This document shows, one piece after another, positions 17,161 to 25,841 of a stretch of 64,000 bases of DNA. The stretch comes from Luteibacter sp. SG786. Lineage in GTDB: Bacteria > Pseudomonadota > Gammaproteobacteria > Xanthomonadales > Rhodanobacteraceae. The DNA is taken from positions 1,116,001 to 1,180,000 of the forward strand of contig NZ_JAAOYX010000001.1 in assembly GCF_011759605.1 (NCBI RefSeq), written 5' to 3'. The notes beneath the pieces are model-generated. The model did not search any database. It had not been told where the DNA came from and saw only the letters and a list, made by a program, of their open reading frames with translations. Within the stretch, counting starts at the first letter, position 1, and the number at the start of each line of letters is the position of its first letter. The translations under genes and the position numbers were made by a program.

Positions 17161-17465
17161 CCATGGACACCACGATGACCTGGCTTATCGCGCTCTACAT
17201 TTTCATGCTGGCGGCCTTCACGGGCTATGAAGTGATCAGCCGCGTGCCTTCGATCCTCCACACGCCCCTCATGTCCGGCTCGAACTTCATCCACGGCATT
17301 GTCGTGGTCGGTGCGCTCCATGCGCTCCTCAACGCGACGACGCCTTTCGCCCAGACCGTGGGCTTCATCGGCGTCGCGCTCGGTGCCGCCAATGCAGGCG
17401 GCGGTTACGTGGTGACCGACCGCATGCTTGCCATGTTCAAGTCCAGCGGCAAAAGGAAGAACTGA
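17157..17465 (+). CDS. pntAB: NAD(P) transhydrogenase, subunit alpha part 2 (membrane)
   Basis: A 102-residue membrane subunit with three hydrophobic segments (about 6-25, 40-60, 65-88), including FTGYEVISRVPSILHTPLMS, the conserved entry to domain II. It forms the proton channel with PntB. The ATG at 17157 overlaps the pntAA stop; an ATG at 17163 is an alternative. The pntB start follows 2 bp after its stop. Confidence 0.94.
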   Translation: MTMDTTMTWLIALYIFMLAAFTGYEVISRVPSILHTPLMSGSNFIHGIVVVGALHALLNATTPFAQTVGFIGVALGAANAGGGYVVTDRMLAMFKSSGKRKN

Positions 17466-17467
17466 AC

Positions 17468-18883
17468 ATGCTGATCCAGCACATCCTTGGGCTGAGCGGC
17501 CTGGTCGCCGCGTGCCTTTTCATCTTCGGTCTCAAGCGCATGTCGTCACCGGTGACCGCGCTATCGGGCATTGTGGTGGCGGGCATCGGCATGGTGGTCG
17601 CCGTGGCGGCCAGCTTCCTGGTGGTGTTCGACCTGCCTGCCGACGTTGCGCCGAACCGGGTCGTGAATGTCATGCTCGCTGTCCTCGCATTGTGCGTGGG
17701 TGGGGGCTGGGCGTTCCTGCGCGGGCGCAAAGTCGGCATGACCGCCATGCCGCAGATGGTGGCGCTCTATAACGGTATGGGCGGTGGCGCCGCCGCCGCC
17801 GTGGCAGCGGTTGAATTGTCGGCGCGCGCCGAACCTACGGCACTGGGCCTGGCAACAACCGCGGCCGGTGCACTGATCGGCGCCATCTCGCTGACCGGTT
17901 CGGTGATCGCCTGGGCCAAGCTGGACGGCAAGATACAGAATCCCTGGCGCTTCGCAGGGCAGCGCATCGTCAACGGCGCGCTGTTCCTCGCCACCGTGCT
18001 TCTCGGCATCGCGCTCGTCGTGTCCTTCGACAGCCCGCATTTCTCGCTGCTGGCCATCCTGTTCTTCGCTGGGGCCCTGGCGTTCGGCGTCATGATGACG
18101 TTGCCCATCGGTGGCGCGGACATGCCGGTGGTGATCTCGCTGTACAACGCGTTTACCGGTCTGGCCGTGGGGCTCGAAGGCTTTGCGCTGCAGAACCCGG
18201 CGCTGATGATTGCGGGCATGGTGGTGGGTTCTGCCGGCACGCTGCTGACCCTGCTGATGGCAAAGGCGATGAACCGCTCGCTTGCCAACGTGCTCTTCTC
18301 GAACTTCGGCGATGGTGCTGCACACGGCGGTAGCGAAGCGCACGGAGAAATGAAGAGCGCCGATGCCAGCGATGCCGCCGTGGCCATGCGTTATGCGTCG
18401 TCCGTCATCATCATTCCGGGCTATGGCCTTGCCGTCGCACAGGCGCAACAGAAGCTGTATGAGTTCGTGAAGTTGCTGCAGGCCGCGGGTGTGAGCGTGA
18501 AGTTCGCGATCCACCCGGTCGCGGGCCGCATGCCCGGCCACATGAACGTGCTTCTTGCCGAAGCCGGCGTGCCTTACGACATCATTTTCGACATGGAAGA
18601 CATCAACGCCGAATTTCCCGCGACCGATGTCGCGCTGGTCATCGGTGCCAACGATGTCGTGAATCCGGCCGCACGTACCGACACATCGTCGCCGATCTAC
18701 GGCATGCCGATCCTCGATGCCGACAAGGCCCACCAGGTCTATGTCGTTAAGCGTGGCCAGGGCAAGGGCTACTCGGGCGTCGAGAACCTCCTTTTCTTCG
18801 AAGACAACTGCAGCATGGTTTACGGCGATGCCCAGGCCGTGCTGACGCAAATGGTTCAGGCAGTGAAGGATCTGGCGGCCTGA
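17468..18883 (+). CDS. pntB: NAD(P) transhydrogenase, subunit beta
   Basis: A 471-residue subunit. Nine or so membrane segments (to about residue 260) form most of domain II; the C-terminal domain III binds NADP(H), with IIPGYGLAVAQAQ, HPVAGRMPGHMNVLLAEA and VIGANDVVNPAA. A poorly conserved linker (about 275-305) separates them. Completes the transhydrogenase. The next gene starts 45 bp downstream on the same strand. Confidence 0.95.
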   Translation: MLIQHILGLSGLVAACLFIFGLKRMSSPVTALSGIVVAGIGMVVAVAASFLVVFDLPADVAPNRVVNVMLAVLALCVGGGWAFLRGRKVGMTAMPQMVALYNGMGGGAAAAVAAVELSARAEPTALGLATTAAGALIGAISLTGSVIAWAKLDGKIQNPWRFAGQRIVNGALFLATVLLGIALVVSFDSPHFSLLAILFFAGALAFGVMMTLPIGGADMPVVISLYNAFTGLAVGLEGFALQNPALMIAGMVVGSAGTLLTLLMAKAMNRSLANVLFSNFGDGAAHGGSEAHGEMKSADASDAAVAMRYASSVIIIPGYGLAVAQAQQKLYEFVKLLQAAGVSVKFAIHPVAGRMPGHMNVLLAEAGVPYDIIFDMEDINAEFPATDVALVIGANDVVNPAARTDTSSPIYGMPILDADKAHQVYVVKRGQGKGYSGVENLLFFEDNCSMVYGDAQAVLTQMVQAVKDLAA

Positions 18884-18928
18884 CCGCTCCAAAGATCGCA
18901 GCCCTCAACTCACGAAGGACAAAGTCAA

Positions 18929-20320
18929 ATGGCCTATGCAACCACCAATCCGTATACCGGCGAAACCGTCGCAACGTTTCCCGACGCGACCGATGCCGAA
19001 GTTCGCGCTGCCCTGGACAAGGCGGATGCGGCGTTCCGAAAGTGGCGCGACACGTCGTTCGCCGAGCGCGGGCGCATTCTGCAGAACGCCGCGAATATCC
19101 TGCGCCGCGACAGCGAGGCCTTCGCCAAGCTGCTGACGTTGGAAATGGGCAAGCTCATTGCCGAGGCGAAGGCCGAGGTGGAGCTGTCGGCGAAGATCTT
19201 CGAGTACTACGTGCTCCACGCGGAGGAACTGCTGAAGCCGGAGAAGCTGCCGGTGCTCGACCCCGCGGAAGGCGACGCGATGCTCGTACACGAGCCGCTG
19301 GGCGTCCTGCTGGCGATCGAACCCTGGAACTTCCCGTATTACCAGATCGCACGCATCCTGGCGCCGCAGCTTTCGGCAGGCAACACGCTGATCCTCAAGC
19401 ATGCTTCGAACGTTCCGCAGAGCGCGGCGGCGTTCGAGAAGCTGATGGCTGAGGCGGGTCTTCCGGACGGTGCGTTCAAGAACCTCTACGCCACACGCGA
19501 GCAGATCAATCTGATCATCAACGACCCCCGCGTCCACGGCGTGGCACTGACGGGCTCGGAAGCCGCTGGCGCCGTGGTCGCTTCCGAGGCCGGCAAGGCG
19601 CTGAAGAAGTCGACGATGGAGCTGGGCGGTGCCGATGCCTTCGTCGTTCTAGCCGACGCGGACATGCCCAAGACCGTCGACTGGGCGGTGTTCGGTCGCC
19701 ATTGGAATGGCGGCCAGGTATGCGTTTCTTCCAAGCGCATGATCGTCGTGGACAAGGTCTACGATGCCTTCCTCGACGCCTATCGCAAGGGCGTGGCCAA
19801 GCTGGTGGCCGGCGACCCGTCCGATCCGAAGACCACGCTCGCGCCGCTGTCGTCGCAGAAGGCGGCCGACGACATCAAGGAACAGATCCGCAAGGCGGTC
19901 GAACTGGGCGCGAAAGCCGAGGAAGTCGGTCCGCCCGTGCCCAGCCAGGGTGCCTTCGTGCAGCCCACCATCCTGACCGACGTCGGCGAAGACAATCCGG
20001 CACGTTATTGGGAGTTCTTCGGGCCGGTGTCCATGCTGTTCCGCGCGAAGGACGAAGAGGACGCGGTGCGCATCGCCAACGATTCGCCGTTCGGCCTCGG
20101 CGGCTCCGTCTTCACGTCCGACACGAAGCATGGCGTGGAAGTGGCGAAGCGCATTTCCACCGGCATGGTGTTCGTCAACCATCCGACGAAAGTGGAAGCG
20201 GATCTGCCGTTCGGCGGCGTTCGCCGCTCCGGTTATGGCCGGGAACTCCTGGGCCTGGGGCTGAAAGAGTTCGTCAATCACAAGCTGATCGACGTCGTCG
20301 ATATCAACGCGCACTTCTAA
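18929..20320 (+). CDS. NAD(P)-dependent aldehyde dehydrogenase, succinate-semialdehyde type
   Basis: A 463-residue aldehyde dehydrogenase. Motifs: EPWNFPYYQ (cofactor), LTGSEAAGAVVASEAGKALK, ELGGADAFVVLADAD (general base Glu) and GQVCVSSKR with the catalytic Cys. The sequence is closest to the short succinate-semialdehyde dehydrogenase group; the true aldehyde is unknown. ATG 18929 has AAGGA upstream. Its position between the transhydrogenase and an alcohol dehydrogenase suggests an alcohol-aldehyde-acid route feeding NADH, which PntAB-B can turn into NADPH. Confidence 0.88.
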   Translation: MAYATTNPYTGETVATFPDATDAEVRAALDKADAAFRKWRDTSFAERGRILQNAANILRRDSEAFAKLLTLEMGKLIAEAKAEVELSAKIFEYYVLHAEELLKPEKLPVLDPAEGDAMLVHEPLGVLLAIEPWNFPYYQIARILAPQLSAGNTLILKHASNVPQSAAAFEKLMAEAGLPDGAFKNLYATREQINLIINDPRVHGVALTGSEAAGAVVASEAGKALKKSTMELGGADAFVVLADADMPKTVDWAVFGRHWNGGQVCVSSKRMIVVDKVYDAFLDAYRKGVAKLVAGDPSDPKTTLAPLSSQKAADDIKEQIRKAVELGAKAEEVGPPVPSQGAFVQPTILTDVGEDNPARYWEFFGPVSMLFRAKDEEDAVRIANDSPFGLGGSVFTSDTKHGVEVAKRISTGMVFVNHPTKVEADLPFGGVRRSGYGRELLGLGLKEFVNHKLIDVVDINAHF

Positions 20321-20335
20321 AGCGAGGAACAACCC

Positions 20336-21364
20336 ATGGACAGAACGATGAAAGCCGCGGTGGTCCGCGAATTCGGCAAGCCACTGGTGATGGAAGAGGT
20401 GGTCGTACCGAGGCCCGGCACGGGGCAGATCCTGGTGAAGATCGCCGCCACGGGCGTTTGCCATACGGACCTGCACGCCGCGGAAGGCGACTGGCCGGTC
20501 AAACCCAACCCGCCCTTCATCCCAGGCCATGAAGGCGTGGGCCACGTGGTCGCCGTCGGTGCCGGCGTCACGCACGTCAAGGAAGGCGACCGCGTGGGTG
20601 TGCCCTGGCTCTACGACGCTTGCGGCCACTGCGTCCACTGCCTGGGCGGCTGGGAAACCTTGTGCGAGCAGCAACACAACACCGGTTACTCGGTCAACGG
20701 CAGCTTCGCCGAATACGTCGTTGCGGACCCGAACTACGTGGGGCACCTTCCCGACAATGTTTCCTTCATCGACATCGCGCCGATCCTGTGCGCGGGCGTC
20801 ACGGTCTACAAGGGCCTCAAGGTGACGGACACCAAACCCGGCGACTGGGTGGTCATCTCCGGCATCGGCGGGTTGGGGCACCTTGCCGTTCAGTACGCCA
20901 AGGCCATGGGCCGAAACGTCATCGCGGTGGATGTCGACGACAGGAAGCTCGAGCTCGCCAAGTCACTCGGCGCGTCGCTCGCGGTGAACGCTCGCAACGA
21001 AGACCCGATGGCATTCGTGAAGAAGCACGTGGGCGGTGCCAAGGGCGTGCTGGTCACCGCGGTATCGCCCAAGGCTTTCGAGCAGGCGATGGGCATGGTG
21101 GGTCGCGGAGGCACGGTGTCGCTGAACGGCTTGCCGCCCGGCGATTTCCCGCTGCCGATCTTCGATACCGTGCTCAACGGCGTGACGGTGCGCGGATCGA
21201 TCGTCGGCACGCGGCTCGACCTGCAGGAAGCACTGAACTTTGCGGGTGAGGGCAAGGTGAAGGCCACGATCTCGACCGACAGGCTCGAAAACATCAACGA
21301 CATCTTTGCGCGCATGCACAAGGGCGACATCCAGGGTCGCGTCGTGATCGATTTCGAGCACTAG
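20336..21364 (+). CDS. adhP: zinc-dependent alcohol dehydrogenase, AdhP type
   Basis: A 342-residue medium-chain dehydrogenase. Catalytic zinc residues appear in [14 protein letters not shown] (Cys, His) and PGHEGVGHV; the structural zinc cysteines are CGHCVHC...C (about 98-112). The NAD site is [17 protein letters not shown] with a downstream Asp for NAD preference. It oxidises primary alcohols or reduces aldehydes. ATG 20336 follows GAGGAAC, so the [10 protein letters not shown] start is kept. Last gene of the pnt operon, followed by a terminator. Confidence 0.93.
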   Translation: MDRTMKAAVVREFGKPLVMEEVVVPRPGTGQILVKIAATGVCHTDLHAAEGDWPVKPNPPFIPGHEGVGHVVAVGAGVTHVKEGDRVGVPWLYDACGHCVHCLGGWETLCEQQHNTGYSVNGSFAEYVVADPNYVGHLPDNVSFIDIAPILCAGVTVYKGLKVTDTKPGDWVVISGIGGLGHLAVQYAKAMGRNVIAVDVDDRKLELAKSLGASLAVNARNEDPMAFVKKHVGGAKGVLVTAVSPKAFEQAMGMVGRGGTVSLNGLPPGDFPLPIFDTVLNGVTVRGSIVGTRLDLQEALNFAGEGKVKATISTDRLENINDIFARMHKGDIQGRVVIDFEH

Positions 21365-21421
21365 CCGGCAGGGCGGCCGTCGGGGCGTCTTCGTTGACGT
21401 CCGGCGGCCCCTTAAAGCGAG

Positions 21422-21445
21422 TTCCCGCCCGAGGGCGGGAATTTT
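21422..21445 (+). terminator. intrinsic terminator after adhP
   Basis: TTCCCGCCC, 2-nt loop, GGGCGGGAA followed by TTTT on the plus strand. It ends the pnt-adhP operon against the converging rnd gene, whose stop codon lies at 21445-21447. Confidence 0.85.
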
Positions 21446-22563
21446 CAGCCCGGCAACAGCGGCGACAGCCGCTCGTGAAGCACGCCGCGGCGCCAGCCCT
21501 CGAGGGCTTCCGGCCACGCGCCGGTCATCACGTACTCCTCCATCGAACGGCGTGCGCAGAGCAGGCCGGGCGGGATGTCGAGTTGCACGGCGAGGGTGTC
21601 CACCGCACTGCGCATCTCGTTGATGGCGCGCTTGGCTTCGCCCACGGGGTGCCCGATGACCGGTGCCGTTGCCTCTATTTCTTCGGCGTCCAGCGGGCGG
21701 CGGAGCAGTTCGAACAGTTCCTGGCGCTGAGGCGAGCGCAGGGCGCGCGTGCCGCGGGTGCGCTCGTCGAGCTTGGCCGGCGCATCGGGCACGTTGCCCA
21801 CGAGGTCCAGCGCCTGCACGTCGTCGAGCAGCCACGACCGCGGTTTGTCGAGTTCACGGGCCGTGACCTCGCGCCAGCGCAGCACGCGGTGGAGCAGGGC
21901 CTGCTTCTCGCGTGGCCATTCGCTGGCCGCCTTGAAGCCGCGTTGCGGCTGCGGGTCGCCCTCGCGATGGCTGGCGCGGCGCTTCATGCGGGCGCAGTCT
22001 TCGGCGTGCCATGCCGTGCGGCCGCGCTCCGCCAGCCGTTCGGCCAGGATCGCGTGCACGGGATGAAGGTGAACCACGTCCAGCGTGGCGTAGAGCTTCT
22101 GCGAGTCCGTGAGCGGGCGCTGCAGCCAGTCGCTGCGTGTTTCGCCCTTGTCGAGTTCCGCGCCGACCAGCTCCGCGACCAGCGCCCGATAACTGATGCC
22201 CAGGCCCATGCCCACGAAGGCGGCGGCGATCTGCGTGTCGAACAAGGTGTGCGGGCCGTCGGGCAGGTTGGGCGCCAGGGCTTCCAGGTCTTCACCGGCG
22301 CTGTGCATCACGGTGATCACGGGTTGAGCGGCGAACACGGGCTCCAGCGCTTCGCGCAGGGGGAGGGCAAGCGGGTCGATGAGCGCATAGCGTTCGTCGT
22401 GGGCGAGCTGGAGCAGGGCCAGCTGCGGGTAGAAGGTGTTCCGCCGCATGAATTCCGTGTCGAGGCCGACGACCGCGTGCGGTCCTATGGGGGCCAGCCA
22501 GGTGTCCAGCGCCTCGCGGCGTTCGATCCAGGGGGCGTCGGGGGCGACGTCGCTCGATGTCAT
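21445..22563 (-). CDS. rnd: ribonuclease D
   Basis: A 372-residue 3'-5' exoribonuclease that trims tRNA precursors. The DEDDy exonuclease motifs are visible: GLDTEFMRR (DxE), HSAGEDLEAL (D) and YATLDVVHL (YxxxD), followed by an HRDC domain (about 205-285) and a C-terminal extension. ATG 22561-22563 has GAGGA seven bases upstream. The frame continues open into the opposite gene, but those residues are a shadow. Divergent from the FGE-family gene. Confidence 0.93.
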   Translation of the reverse strand: MTSSDVAPDAPWIERREALDTWLAPIGPHAVVGLDTEFMRRNTFYPQLALLQLAHDERYALIDPLALPLREALEPVFAAQPVITVMHSAGEDLEALAPNLPDGPHTLFDTQIAAAFVGMGLGISYRALVAELVGAELDKGETRSDWLQRPLTDSQKLYATLDVVHLHPVHAILAERLAERGRTAWHAEDCARMKRRASHREGDPQPQRGFKAASEWPREKQALLHRVLRWREVTARELDKPRSWLLDDVQALDLVGNVPDAPAKLDERTRGTRALRSPQRQELFELLRRPLDAEEIEATAPVIGHPVGEAKRAINEMRSAVDTLAVQLDIPPGLLCARRSMEEYVMTGAWPEALEGWRRGVLHERLSPLLPG

Positions 22564-22671
22564 GCGGATTCCTCGAAATTCCGGGCCGCGTCGACGCCTC
22601 GTGTTGCCCTGCCGCGCGCGATTCCCTAAGGTGGCAGCGCACGATAGCAGGCCAGCACGGAACCGCCCACC

Positions 22672-24627
22672 ATGCCGAATACCGAGACCGTCCGCCGACA
22701 GCGCGCCATAGGCGGGGCGCTCGGTGTCGCCGTGCTCGCGTTCGCGCTGTTCTATCACTTTTTTCCGCAGGCGTTGCACGTGCAGCGCACACAGAACACG
22801 CCACGCTCCGCCCTGCGCGGCCAGCCTGCGGTCATGGGCTTCGACCAGCGTCCGCAGGCGGCGCCCCCGTCCGTTGCATCCGAGATCGATGCGGGCCCGC
22901 CCATCATGCTGGCGCCCGCCGCCGTGATTGCCGCCCGGCATCGCGAGAAGAGCACCGATATCCAACTGCCCGCGCAAAAGACCCCCGACTCGCCCGAACT
23001 GGCCGCCTTGCTCGACCGGGGCGACAAGGCGCTGGCGGCCGACCGGCTCGTGGGGGGCAAGGACAGTGCCGCGGCGCTCTTCGCCAGCGCGCTCAAGCAG
23101 CAGGCGGACAGCCACCGGGCCCTTGCCGGCATGGACGAGGTGCGTGCGCGGCTGGCCGCCGGTATCGAGCAGGACATCGCGCTCGGCGACGCCGACGCGG
23201 CCAGGGAATCCCTGGCCGCGCTGAAGGCCCTGCCGTCGTCGGCACCCGTCGCCGCGCCGTTGCAGCAGAAGCTCGAGGTGCTCGACAAGGTGCGGCCGTT
23301 GCTGGGCCAGGCCGCGGCGCAGCTGCAGGCGGGCAAGACCACGCAACCGCGCGGCGACAGCGCCCTCGACACCTACCGCGCGGTGCTCCAGCTGGATCCG
23401 GAAAACGCGGTGGCGGAGCAGGGTATCAACACCGTGCAGCGCTCCGTGCTCGACAAGGCCCTGGCCGCCGTCGCGCAGAACGATTTCGCCGCGGCGGATG
23501 CCGCACTGGCGGAAGCGGCGACGATCCTGCCCGAATCGCAGGCGCTGCAGGACACGCGGGGACGTATCGAGGGCATGCGGCGGCAGAACGCCACCACCAT
23601 GCTTGCCCAGGCGCGCTCGGCGCTGGATGCCGGCAACATCGATCTTGCCGCGCAACTTGCCGCCAAGGCGCAGCAGATCAGCCCCGACCTCGCCGGTATC
23701 GACGACTTCAACGAGCGGATGACCAACGCACGCCTGTATGCGAGCTACAAGCCGGGGCAGGTGTTCGCCGACCGCTTCCTGGACACCGCGGGTCAGGCCC
23801 CCGCAATGGTCGTCGTGCCGACGGGAACGTTCACGATGGGCTCGCCGGAAAGCGAGAACGGCCACGACGCCAACGAAGCGCCGGCGCACGAAGTGCAGGT
23901 AAGCAAGGGCTTCGCCATGGCGCGCAGCGCCGTCACCATCGGGCAGTTCCGCGACTTCGTCAGGTCGTCGGGCTACGTGCCGCAGTCGCAGAGCCTTGGC
24001 GGTGGCAGCGTCTACGACGAGCAGAGCGGCGGCCTGCGCGACGATGCCTCCGCCACCTGGCAGGACGACTACGCGGGCAAGCCGGGGCAGGATCGCCTGC
24101 CGGTCATCAACGTCTCCTGGAACGACGCCAAGGCCTACGCCGACTGGTTGTCCAAACGCAGCGGCAAGACCTACCGCCTGCCCAGCGAGGCGGAATTCGA
24201 ATACGCCCTGCGCGCCGGCAGCACCACGCGCTACTGGTGGGGCGACGGCAATCCCTCGTCCCGCGTGGAGAACCTCACGGGCGGCAACGACCGTTCCGGA
24301 TCGGGCCGCCGCTGGAGCAACGCATTCACCGGTTACAAGGACGGCTATTGGGGTCCGGCACCGGTCATGAGCTTCGCACCCAATCCGTTCGGTCTCTATG
24401 ACATGGGCGGCAACGTGTCCGAATGGGTGGCCGACTGCTGGCACGACAACTACGTGCGCGCGCCGCGTACCGCTGAGGCCTGGGTGAATCCGGGCTGCGC
24501 GCGCCGCGTGATCCGCGGCGGTTCCTGGGGCAGCGCACCGAACATGGTGCGCTCGGCGTACCGGCAAGGCGCGTCGGCCGACCTGCGCAATGCTCGCGTG
24601 GGATTTCGCGTGGTGCGGGAGCTCTGA
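22672..24627 (+). CDS. membrane-anchored SUMF1/FGE-sulfatase family protein
   Basis: A 651-residue protein. Residues ~14-34 are a membrane anchor; ~110-360 is a helical, TPR-like Ala-rich region; ~378-651 is a formylglycine-generating-enzyme-like domain: VVPTGTFTMGSPESE, NVSWNDAKAYADWLS, YRLPSEAEFEYALRAG, YDMGGNVSEWVADC, RVIRGGSW and the C-terminal VGFRVVREL. Two cysteines near the end (DCW and PGC) do not match the FGE copper pair with certainty. FGE-fold proteins include sulfatase activators, EgtB and structural members; no sulfatase lies here, so the function is open. Confidence 0.85.
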   Translation: MPNTETVRRQRAIGGALGVAVLAFALFYHFFPQALHVQRTQNTPRSALRGQPAVMGFDQRPQAAPPSVASEIDAGPPIMLAPAAVIAARHREKSTDIQLPAQKTPDSPELAALLDRGDKALAADRLVGGKDSAAALFASALKQQADSHRALAGMDEVRARLAAGIEQDIALGDADAARESLAALKALPSSAPVAAPLQQKLEVLDKVRPLLGQAAAQLQAGKTTQPRGDSALDTYRAVLQLDPENAVAEQGINTVQRSVLDKALAAVAQNDFAAADAALAEAATILPESQALQDTRGRIEGMRRQNATTMLAQARSALDAGNIDLAAQLAAKAQQISPDLAGIDDFNERMTNARLYASYKPGQVFADRFLDTAGQAPAMVVVPTGTFTMGSPESENGHDANEAPAHEVQVSKGFAMARSAVTIGQFRDFVRSSGYVPQSQSLGGGSVYDEQSGGLRDDASATWQDDYAGKPGQDRLPVINVSWNDAKAYADWLSKRSGKTYRLPSEAEFEYALRAGSTTRYWWGDGNPSSRVENLTGGNDRSGSGRRWSNAFTGYKDGYWGPAPVMSFAPNPFGLYDMGGNVSEWVADCWHDNYVRAPRTAEAWVNPGCARRVIRGGSWGSAPNMVRSAYRQGASADLRNARVGFRVVREL

Positions 24628-24806
24628 CGGGTCGCAACCCTTACTTTTGGCGAAACGTTCGACGCGCGCGACGCAACGCGCGCCGAATGCCGAAAAAGAG
24701 CTGGCCACCTACACGGTACGGCCACATGGACACTGGCAATTTTCCCCCGCGCCTTGTCGATGTGCGGCGGGCGGCATCGGTCTCGCCGATCCATGGAGGG
24801 AAGGCA

Positions 24807-25529
24807 ATGAACAGCGAACTTGAAAATCGCTTCAAGGGAATCGTGGCGATCACGTTGAACATTCCCGTATCGGAAGTCACGCATGATGCGAAGTTGTTTG
24901 ACCTGGCCTCACGTGACAAGAATAAATTGGCCGCTGTTGCGGCAGCGGTACTGAAGGGCTTTCAGATCGCAGAAAGTGAGATCAATACCGTTTTTTCCGA
25001 GAGCATGACCGTTCGGGATTCCCTGGATTCCATCGATGCTGCACTGGTTAGAGAAGGCGATAAGTGGTCCAACCCGGTTTACTTTACTCAGTATCGAAGG
25101 ATCAAAGGTCCGGAGCAGATCGTTGCCCTGAACTATCTGGTCAAAAATACCAGGACGGTGGAGAACGTCGCGTACGTGGAGCACGATGTAAGGTTCAATG
25201 GAATGGCGTGGGCGGAGAAACTCAATGTAGGAACGGATGCGCCATCCATATTTTGTATTGAAGGCACATTGGACGCTTACCATAGTCCCGAAAAACTCTT
25301 GCCCGCATATGCAACGGTCGGCTACAAGACCGCCAGCGGAAAGAACTGGAATTACCGGACCTATGCCTACGAGGACACGCCGCAAAAGATCCTTATTTCG
25401 GATGTCCGGCAGCCGCGTGAAAAGATACTCATGAAGGTCGGCGGCACAAGCCAGATATTCAATACATACGATTATTGCCGAGAGCAAGAATTCGACTTGG
25501 TCGACCCCGTGATCCCCGGGATGCTCTGA
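24807..25529 (+). CDS. AT-rich orphan protein with a weakly ACP-like N-terminus
   Basis: A 240-residue protein from ATG 24807, preceded by GGAGGGAAGG. The first ~80 residues (MNSELENRFKGIVAITLNIP, then VTHDAKLFDLASRDKNKL and FSESMTVRDSLDSIDAAL) resemble an acyl-carrier-protein fold, but the DSL phosphopantetheine serine is replaced by RDK. The remaining ~160 residues match nothing I recognise. GC is about 50%, far below the neighbours, which suggests recent transfer. It lies between an FGE-family gene and a relic of an FGE C-terminus. Confidence 0.7.
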   Translation: MNSELENRFKGIVAITLNIPVSEVTHDAKLFDLASRDKNKLAAVAAAVLKGFQIAESEINTVFSESMTVRDSLDSIDAALVREGDKWSNPVYFTQYRRIKGPEQIVALNYLVKNTRTVENVAYVEHDVRFNGMAWAEKLNVGTDAPSIFCIEGTLDAYHSPEKLLPAYATVGYKTASGKNWNYRTYAYEDTPQKILISDVRQPREKILMKVGGTSQIFNTYDYCREQEFDLVDPVIPGML

Positions 25530-25533
25530 TGTC

Positions 25534-25605
25534 GATAGTGGCGTAGGATTTCGCGTCGTGTGCGAACTCCGATCACGCGATTTCGCAAGTTATTGCGTAT
25601 GTTAA
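25534..25605 (+). pseudogene. relic of an FGE-family C-terminus
   Basis: In frame, positions 25540-25569 read GVGFRVVCEL. This matches the VGFRVVREL end of the FGE-family protein at 24601-24624; 22 of 27 nucleotides agree across the core. The frame stops at 25603-25605 and has no start or body, as the upstream sequence is the orphan gene. It looks like the end of a second FGE-family gene otherwise replaced or lost. Confidence 0.5.
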
Positions 25606-25624
25606 AGATTACTACCGATATCTA

Positions 25625-25654
25625 TTGACTTGTCATCATATGGACGCCTAGTCT
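25625..25654 (+). promoter_or_regulatory. candidate sigma-70 promoter for the Oar-like receptor
   Basis: TTGACT at 25625-25630, 18-bp spacer, TAGTCT at 25649-25654, in a locally AT-rich stretch. Transcription would start near 25661, just before the palindrome at 25667, leaving a leader of about 180 nt before the receptor gene. Confidence 0.4.
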
Positions 25655-25666
25655 CGCCCTCAGCCC

Positions 25667-25696
25667 GCAAACGATTTGGACATCCAAATCGTTTGC
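25667..25696. promoter_or_regulatory. perfect 14-bp palindrome in the receptor leader
   Basis: GCAAACGATTTGGA, CA, TCCAAATCGTTTGC: 14-bp arms with a 2-nt centre. No T-run follows, so it is not an intrinsic terminator. It lies 12 bp after the candidate -10 box, so it could be a repressor operator or a 5'-terminal mRNA hairpin. Confidence 0.6.
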
Positions 25697-25841
25697 TCGG
25701 TTAACCGGTACCTCTGTTCGGCGCGATGTGACATCGTTGCTTGGGGAAGCAGTCGCGTCGCATTGACGGTATCGCCTGGCATGGAAACACGGGTGTAATC
25801 CGACTTTTTTTCATTTCGAATCACTTTCCTTGGGGGAAAGC

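Noticed and set aside
22574-24708. N-terminal extension of RNase D across the FGE gene
   Set aside because: Antisense shadow; RNase D starts with its own ribosome site at 22563.
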